A stretch of 32,500 bases of DNA from Mesostigma viride (lineage: Eukaryota > Streptophyta > Mesostigmatophyceae > Mesostigmatales > Mesostigmataceae): assembly GCA_009746045.1 (NCBI GenBank), contig RPFO01000412.1, positions 705,162-737,661 of the forward strand. The letters run 5' to 3'. The position numbers were made by a program, and so were the translations under genes. Below are positions 26,892 through 32,500 of the stretch, piece by piece (positions within the stretch are counted from its first letter, which is position 1; each line of letters begins with the position of its first letter). The notes below the pieces were generated by a model. It saw only the letters and a list, made by a program, of their open reading frames with translations, searched no databases and was not told the DNA's origin.

Positions 26892-28526
26892 CCCCTAAAT
26901 GGTCTGGCTGCCGATTTTCCGCCTAAAACTGAGTTACAGCCGACGCGTCGGCCCCTTCTCGGGGGACCAAATGCCGCGAAAACTATTGAGAATTAGGAAA
27001 CGTTTAGCTGAGAAGATCGAAAGTTTATAATTTTCCTCACAGCATGGTACTAGGGTTAGCATACTTCTGCCAAAGTTATAGAGGTGTTCTGGCCGGTCGA
27101 AGTACAAGGGGTCAGGGTACTTTTTCACGTACAACGTGCATTCCGGAAAACGACGACCTGGGCATGGCGGCTTGCGCCCACGCATGGCATTTACGTTTTC
27201 GTTTGAATTTTCTGACCAAACTCAGGAAATTGATTTTATACGTCCTAAAGATGATACAGGCCAATTTTTTGGTTCGCGGGAATGCCATTTGCTAGGTGTC
27301 GGAAGCGTTCTTGCTGGAAAAAACTGCGATCAGGCCGGACGATAGAAACGTTGACAGCAATACCTTTCCGGCGTATTTTAAAGGATATATCGGTTTCTTT
27401 TTACTTTTTATGATGATTTGTAGCCGTGAACGTGCAAGGGTGGCCAGAAATCGTCGGATCTAGCGACCATGCTGCACAACTTTGGTGTGCCGCAATGCGC
27501 CATTTTGCGGCCACCGCCTGGGCCAAGGTAATGCCAGCCATGCCAGGTAAAGCTGAGTTATCGTTTTCTTGTCGATGTATGACGTTTATGTATACTTTCT
27601 AGCTTGTGTAGCACATTCTTTCTTCATTATTCATGCTCTTTCTTGACCATGGCCTGGCCCCTTCCTAAAACACCATTCTTAGATGCTTCCCTCAGTCAGT
27701 TGACCTGCCATAGTGTGATGGTGATAAGTTTTAGAGGCTGTATGGGTTTGAATACCTCCATATATGTTTGTTATACATTTCCCACACACATATTGCATGA
27801 GTGTGAGGCAGTTGGCTGGTCTCTGTGGCATCATCAAGCATGTAACCGGTGAGTAGAAGCTTCCCATTGTCAGCATGTGCCACCAGGTGTGCTGGCCATC
27901 ACCTGGCAAGCTATAGCAGCTTAGGCCTAGTTTATCCTTGCTAGGGCAAGCTGAAATAGGCTTAAAATCACTATTTTGTTGGTGGCTGCCTCCTAGAATG
28001 CATGCCTTGCGTAGGGTATCCGTACCACGTTACCTACGTGCATGGACAAGGTGGCACCTGCACATAGGTGCCATGTAAGGGCAGTGTTATGATGCAGTTA
28101 TGTTTCCCCATCATTGTGGAAGGGAAATGTATTGTATGACATGGTTGGTATACCTATGGGCTGTACTGGGTGTAACTGAACTGCCGGTATACCCAACCAA
28201 ATGATGACCCCAATGGCTCAAACTGTTCAGCAACTAATTGTTTATCATCCCTGAAGTGGTAGGTGCCTAGCTCTTATAACATAATTCAAAATGCATATTC
28301 TACCAAAAATGAAAACGCACGTCTTGACCCCCCTGACTTTGACGGCAGTTATACATGGCCTACCCTGCATATATGTAAGGTTGTGATTTACCAACCCGAA
28401 GGGCAACTCATGGACATACTTGGCCCCCAAGGACAGCCATTGGATATGGGTGGGTTGGATGGCATCTGGTTTGCAAATTGTGAAGTTACAGCCGATGCAT
28501 CGGCAGCATTTCTGCCCATTTAGGGG
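26892..28526. mobile_element. Candidate second TTAA-type element (1,635 bp)
   Basis: Perfect 11-bp inverted ends, CCCCTAAATGG (26892-26902) and CCATTTAGGGG (28516-28526), are followed inward by a second matching pair, GCTGCCGAT/ATCGGCAGC. The right flank is TTAA and the left flank is TTAG, a one-base departure from a TTAA duplication. Inside each end lies a 14-bp perfect palindrome, GCCGACGCGTCGGC (26939-26952) and GCCGATGCATCGGC (28491-28504), both preceded by GTTACA. This layout parallels the piggyBac-like family to the left, but the sequences differ. No transposase frame is visible. A plus-strand frame (28263-28523) ends inside the right terminus and is unrecognised. Confidence 0.5.
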
Positions 28527-28530
28527 TTAA

Positions 28531-28640
28531 GGCTGTGATAATTACGAGGTAGGGTGCCGGACCGTAATTAAAGCTGTGAGCAACCAGAGCTGCGGAGCGT
28601 AATTAATTACGGGCTTAGTCGCCAGAGTCAATAATTAATT
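28531..28640. repeat. Palindrome-ended minisatellite, right block
   Basis: This continues the TAATTACG...CGTAATTA units seen at 26731-26891, with at least three degenerate units ending in TTAATTACG. Confidence 0.65.
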
Positions 28641-28689
28641 ACGGCAGGGGTATAGTTCGCCCGTTCTCTCACCCATGCGCCAAGTTTAT

Positions 28690-28711
28690 TAAGTACCGAA
28701 AAAACGGTACT
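28690..28711. other. Perfect hairpin with A6 loop
   Basis: AAGTACCG and CGGTACTT form an 8-bp stem around AAAAAA, followed by a T run. It looks like an intrinsic terminator, but in a nuclear genome that reading has no meaning. No gene ends here. Confidence 0.4.
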
Positions 28712-28918
28712 TTTTATAACTTGTGGCGGCAACCACTTCACTTCACATGGCTGGTGGCCGGCGAATGCCGGCCATTTGATAACACTAGAACTATCATAAA
28801 TTTGTTGATAAAAGTATTCACCGACGAAGTCTTGGGACAACACAACCGACAACAAATTAAAACAACACCAACAACGTTCAACAACAACAACAAAGCTTTT
28901 TAGTTCTCGGCGTGCAGG

Positions 28919-30068
<1,150 letters not shown>

Positions 30069-30108
30069 GCAGCAGCAGCAGCATGCAGCAGCAGCAGCAG
30101 CAGCAGCA

Positions 30109-31677
30109 GACAGTCAGTCAGGCAGTCATTCACGTCTTAAGTTGGGTTGGTTTAAGTTCAGTGTTCACGTCCTAAGTTGGGTCAAATAGGATTTCGGCAT
30201 TCTGAGTCGTTGACAACTTGCTATTTTTTTAGAATTTCACGTTTTCTCAGCGACGGGGGCTGAGATTACTTAAGAGGTACCTTGAAATTAAATAAGCCGC
30301 ATGCCTCCATCAAGATATATTCTTGGAGGTGAGGTTCTATTGGCGTAAATGTGTATTATTGTACGACAACGTGTCAGGGGCGACGGAAAGTACTGAAGTC
30401 GTTGAAAATTTGGCGTCGTAGCTCGAGTTACGGTCCTAGGACGTTTTGCTGTACGAGCGTCTATTTCAACTATGCTTCGTAAGTCTACTAGAGTTAGTTC
30501 AAAGTGCGTGTCCTTTGGTCGATCCAAAGGCGACAGCGAATGGCCGAATGCGCGTCGCGTCTTTCATAACAGCTGGATGATGGACGAAGGCAAGACGGCG
30601 CGAGAGCACAGCCACCACAAGGAAAGCCACTGGCGGTGGTTGGCAAGTGCGGGACTGCGGGGCGATGGCGACAGGGCCATAGAGACATTCAGGGATTCTA
30701 ACACGTCTTCAGTTCACGAAGTTTCCCACAGTCCTGGTTGAATATATAAGCACAAAGTCTGTCTAGCGGGTGAATCTGTCCGACGTGATGAAGAAGGGCG
30801 CGATGATATGAAAGAAAGCTGAGGACAGTGTCAACCGTTAAACTCATAAGGATAGTGGTGGACTATGCAGGGAAGCCCATGCAAGGAACGCCAACGGTGG
30901 TCACGACATTGGTTTATAATCTCAAACGCGACATTTGTTTATAATCTGCCATGTTTTAGGAATCTGCCACGGTTTTACTGTGCGTCATTTTCATCCAGAA
31001 ATCTTTTTCAGCCGACGTACCGTCTAATTAGAAGTTTGATCTTCTATGGTCTTGATTTCTTTGTTTCATCGTTGCCTATGCATCTTGTGTGCAGGCAGAA
31101 GGCCATGCAAGGCGAGGTGGGCGTGGACGAGGCTCATACAAGATGAAGATGACGCGGTCGATGACCTAGGGGGGACTTTGTTCCATTCTAGTCGGCATTT
31201 AGCAAGACACCGAGCGTTTAAACTAGGGAGGGTACAAAGCGCCACAAGACCAAGTTTTCTGGCATGTTTGGGTACCCTGAAATCGGAAAATTAAGATGGG
31301 TTCGACATTTTGTATGAACATTGTTGTATTGACGAAGAAGATAAAGGAAAAAGTAGGAGATACATCGAGTATGTTCCATGAATCTCACACATTGTGTCTC
31401 AATGCGTACAACTTACGTATACTGGTTCGACCATCATGCAAGGATGAGTCGCGAGTCAAACCTTATTAAGACGCTATCACATATGATGAAGACTGGCCCC
31501 TTGTCTGCATGGTTGGCAAACCAAATTCCTGCAATTGGTTGGCAGGGGAGTGTACTATGGAAGGGGTCTGGACTATCCCCGTGCGCAATCTGCTTTTGAG
31601 ATCATGGTAGCGCCAAAGTAAGGTGACCACTCACTGCATGTGATTGCACGTGCCATAGAGCCAGCGCTGTTATAGTC
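30109..31677. other. Intergenic DNA, no gene supported
   Basis: A small duplication (CACGTCTTAAGTTGGGT at 30131 and CACGTCCTAAGTTGGGT at 30165) follows the CAG tract. The frames in the rest are short, mostly without ATG, and unrecognised. Confidence 0.4.
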
Positions 31678-31860
31678 ATGGACGCCATCCTCGATGAGGT
31701 GCGTCGGCCTCGCAACAATTACTTGGATGATGACTCCCTCATTGAGAAAGTGGTACAGGACCGCAATAACAATGAGCAGCAGCAATGCCCTATTCGGGTG
31801 GACAGCGATAGGGACTCGCATGAGTCTGAACTGGAGCAGAAAACCGCCCAGCACATGTGA
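31678..31860 (+). CDS. Small hypothetical ORF, 60 residues
   Basis: An ATG-started frame encodes a highly charged, hydrophilic peptide (MDAILDEVRRPRNNYLDDDS... ending in QKTAQHM) with no membrane segment or known motif. Acidic, Asp-rich composition is common at the C-termini of some DDE transposases, but no catalytic domain precedes it. It could be a real exon, a transposon relic or chance; chance is the most likely. Confidence 0.15.
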   Translation: MDAILDEVRRPRNNYLDDDSLIEKVVQDRNNNEQQQCPIRVDSDRDSHESELEQKTAQHM

Positions 31861-32470
31861 ATGCAGAAATGTGTGCCATGGGATTATGTGATTTCATGAG
31901 GTCTATGTGAAAACAGATATGCATGTCTAGATACGGTGTGTTTTCATGAGACATACGGCTTCAGCATGCCGGAAAGCTTTACCTGGGTGACTGAAAACGG
32001 CTGTGTAACTTATCCTTAAGTGTATTAAAAAACAACTCTCTGCTTGGGCGCGGTTAGTTCCGGTGGCAAAACGCAGGGGAAGTGGCGCGGGGGGGGGGGA
32101 GCGGCCTCTGAGAAGTATTAGGAATACTAAGCGAAAATGCCACGTAGGGGCACAAAGAGAGACGGCTGGACTGAATCGTATTGAGTTACCGCGAATGAAG
32201 GGAAGAAGGGTTAGGGGAGGGAAAGGAGTAGCGACGAATCGAGTGAACTGTCGAAGAGACGGGAAGACTCCTCATCGGGCTTGGGGGAGGATGAGAGTAG
32301 CAGCGAATAGAAGGAAAGGGAAATATAAGCTGCCGCGAGAGGGAGAACTGAACGGCCGAGTGATTATGAGCTGACGAGAGTGCTTCTGTGGGGGTTTGTC
32401 ATTTGGTGTGTCGCTCTGGCTTTGATTTGCGTCGGCCCGGGCGGACAGCGGAAATTGTGGAAGAAAATTT
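31861..32470. other. Intergenic DNA to the window edge
   Basis: No recognisable gene. A G9-10 homopolymer lies near 32090-32099. The 103-codon plus frame here begins at GTG, is Arg/Lys/Gly-rich and has no family resemblance. Confidence 0.4.
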
Positions 32471-32480
32471 GCGCGTCTTC

Positions 32481-32496
32481 TTCCCGCCTATAAATT
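32481..32496 (+). promoter_or_regulatory. Candidate core promoter: TTCCCGCC plus TATAAA
   Basis: TTCCCGCC (32481-32488), an E2F-like half site, abuts TATAAA (32489-32494). A gene transcribed to the right may start just beyond the window. The evidence is two short words only. Confidence 0.25.
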
Positions 32497-32500
32497 CCCG

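Noticed and set aside
28690-28720. Rho-independent terminator
   Set aside because: Hairpin plus T run is bacterial logic. The context is eukaryotic and no gene ends there.

Overview
The window is eukaryotic nuclear DNA. It shows canonical GT-AG introns, a plant-type cyclin spread over six exons, several families of non-LTR retrotransposon, TTAA-flanked DNA transposons and very long microsatellites. GC-rich exons combined with a D-type-like cyclin that has an upstream E2F-type site suggest a green-lineage organism, probably an alga with a repeat-rich genome. That placement is inference; no rRNA, organelle or other marker gene is present to fix it.

Positions 1-12,900 are a transposon graveyard with readable nesting. 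It starts with A-rich and (AAAAAC)n DNA. Next come remnants of two non-LTR (LINE) families that both end in (TTAA)n tails (1,268-3,537). A 1.73-kb TTAA-flanked piggyBac-like element without transposase follows (copy A, 3,538-5,271). Then comes a tandem pair of fold-back elements separated by near-perfect palindromes (5,288-8,017), and a decayed minus-strand LINE with endonuclease and reverse-transcriptase relics (about 8,150-9,935). A second, inverted copy of the piggyBac-like element (copy B, 10,164-12,554) closes the block. Copy B carries two later LINE insertions, each flanked by a 12-bp target duplication.

Positions 12,894-15,860 hold a 5'-truncated retroelement whose long open frame encodes a reverse transcriptase (YMDD), a CCHC zinc knuckle and a restriction-like endonuclease, set in an AT microsatellite. 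Positions 15,860-17,940 contain little beyond a 72-bp minisatellite.

Positions 18,108-25,261 (minus strand) carry the only host gene I can support: a cyclin of about 728 residues in six exons. All splice junctions keep frame, and the four charged residues that hold the cyclin fold together and contact the CDK are at or near family spacing. The five introns are filled with G/C-asymmetric satellites. An E2F-type site lies about 145 bp upstream of the ATG.

Positions 25,500-32,500 contain no gene I can defend. They hold a second candidate TTAA-type element (26,892-28,526) embedded in a palindromic minisatellite, an uninterrupted (CAG)n tract of about 346 units (29,029-30,066), and AT-rich intergenic DNA that ends with a TATA-like box at the window edge.
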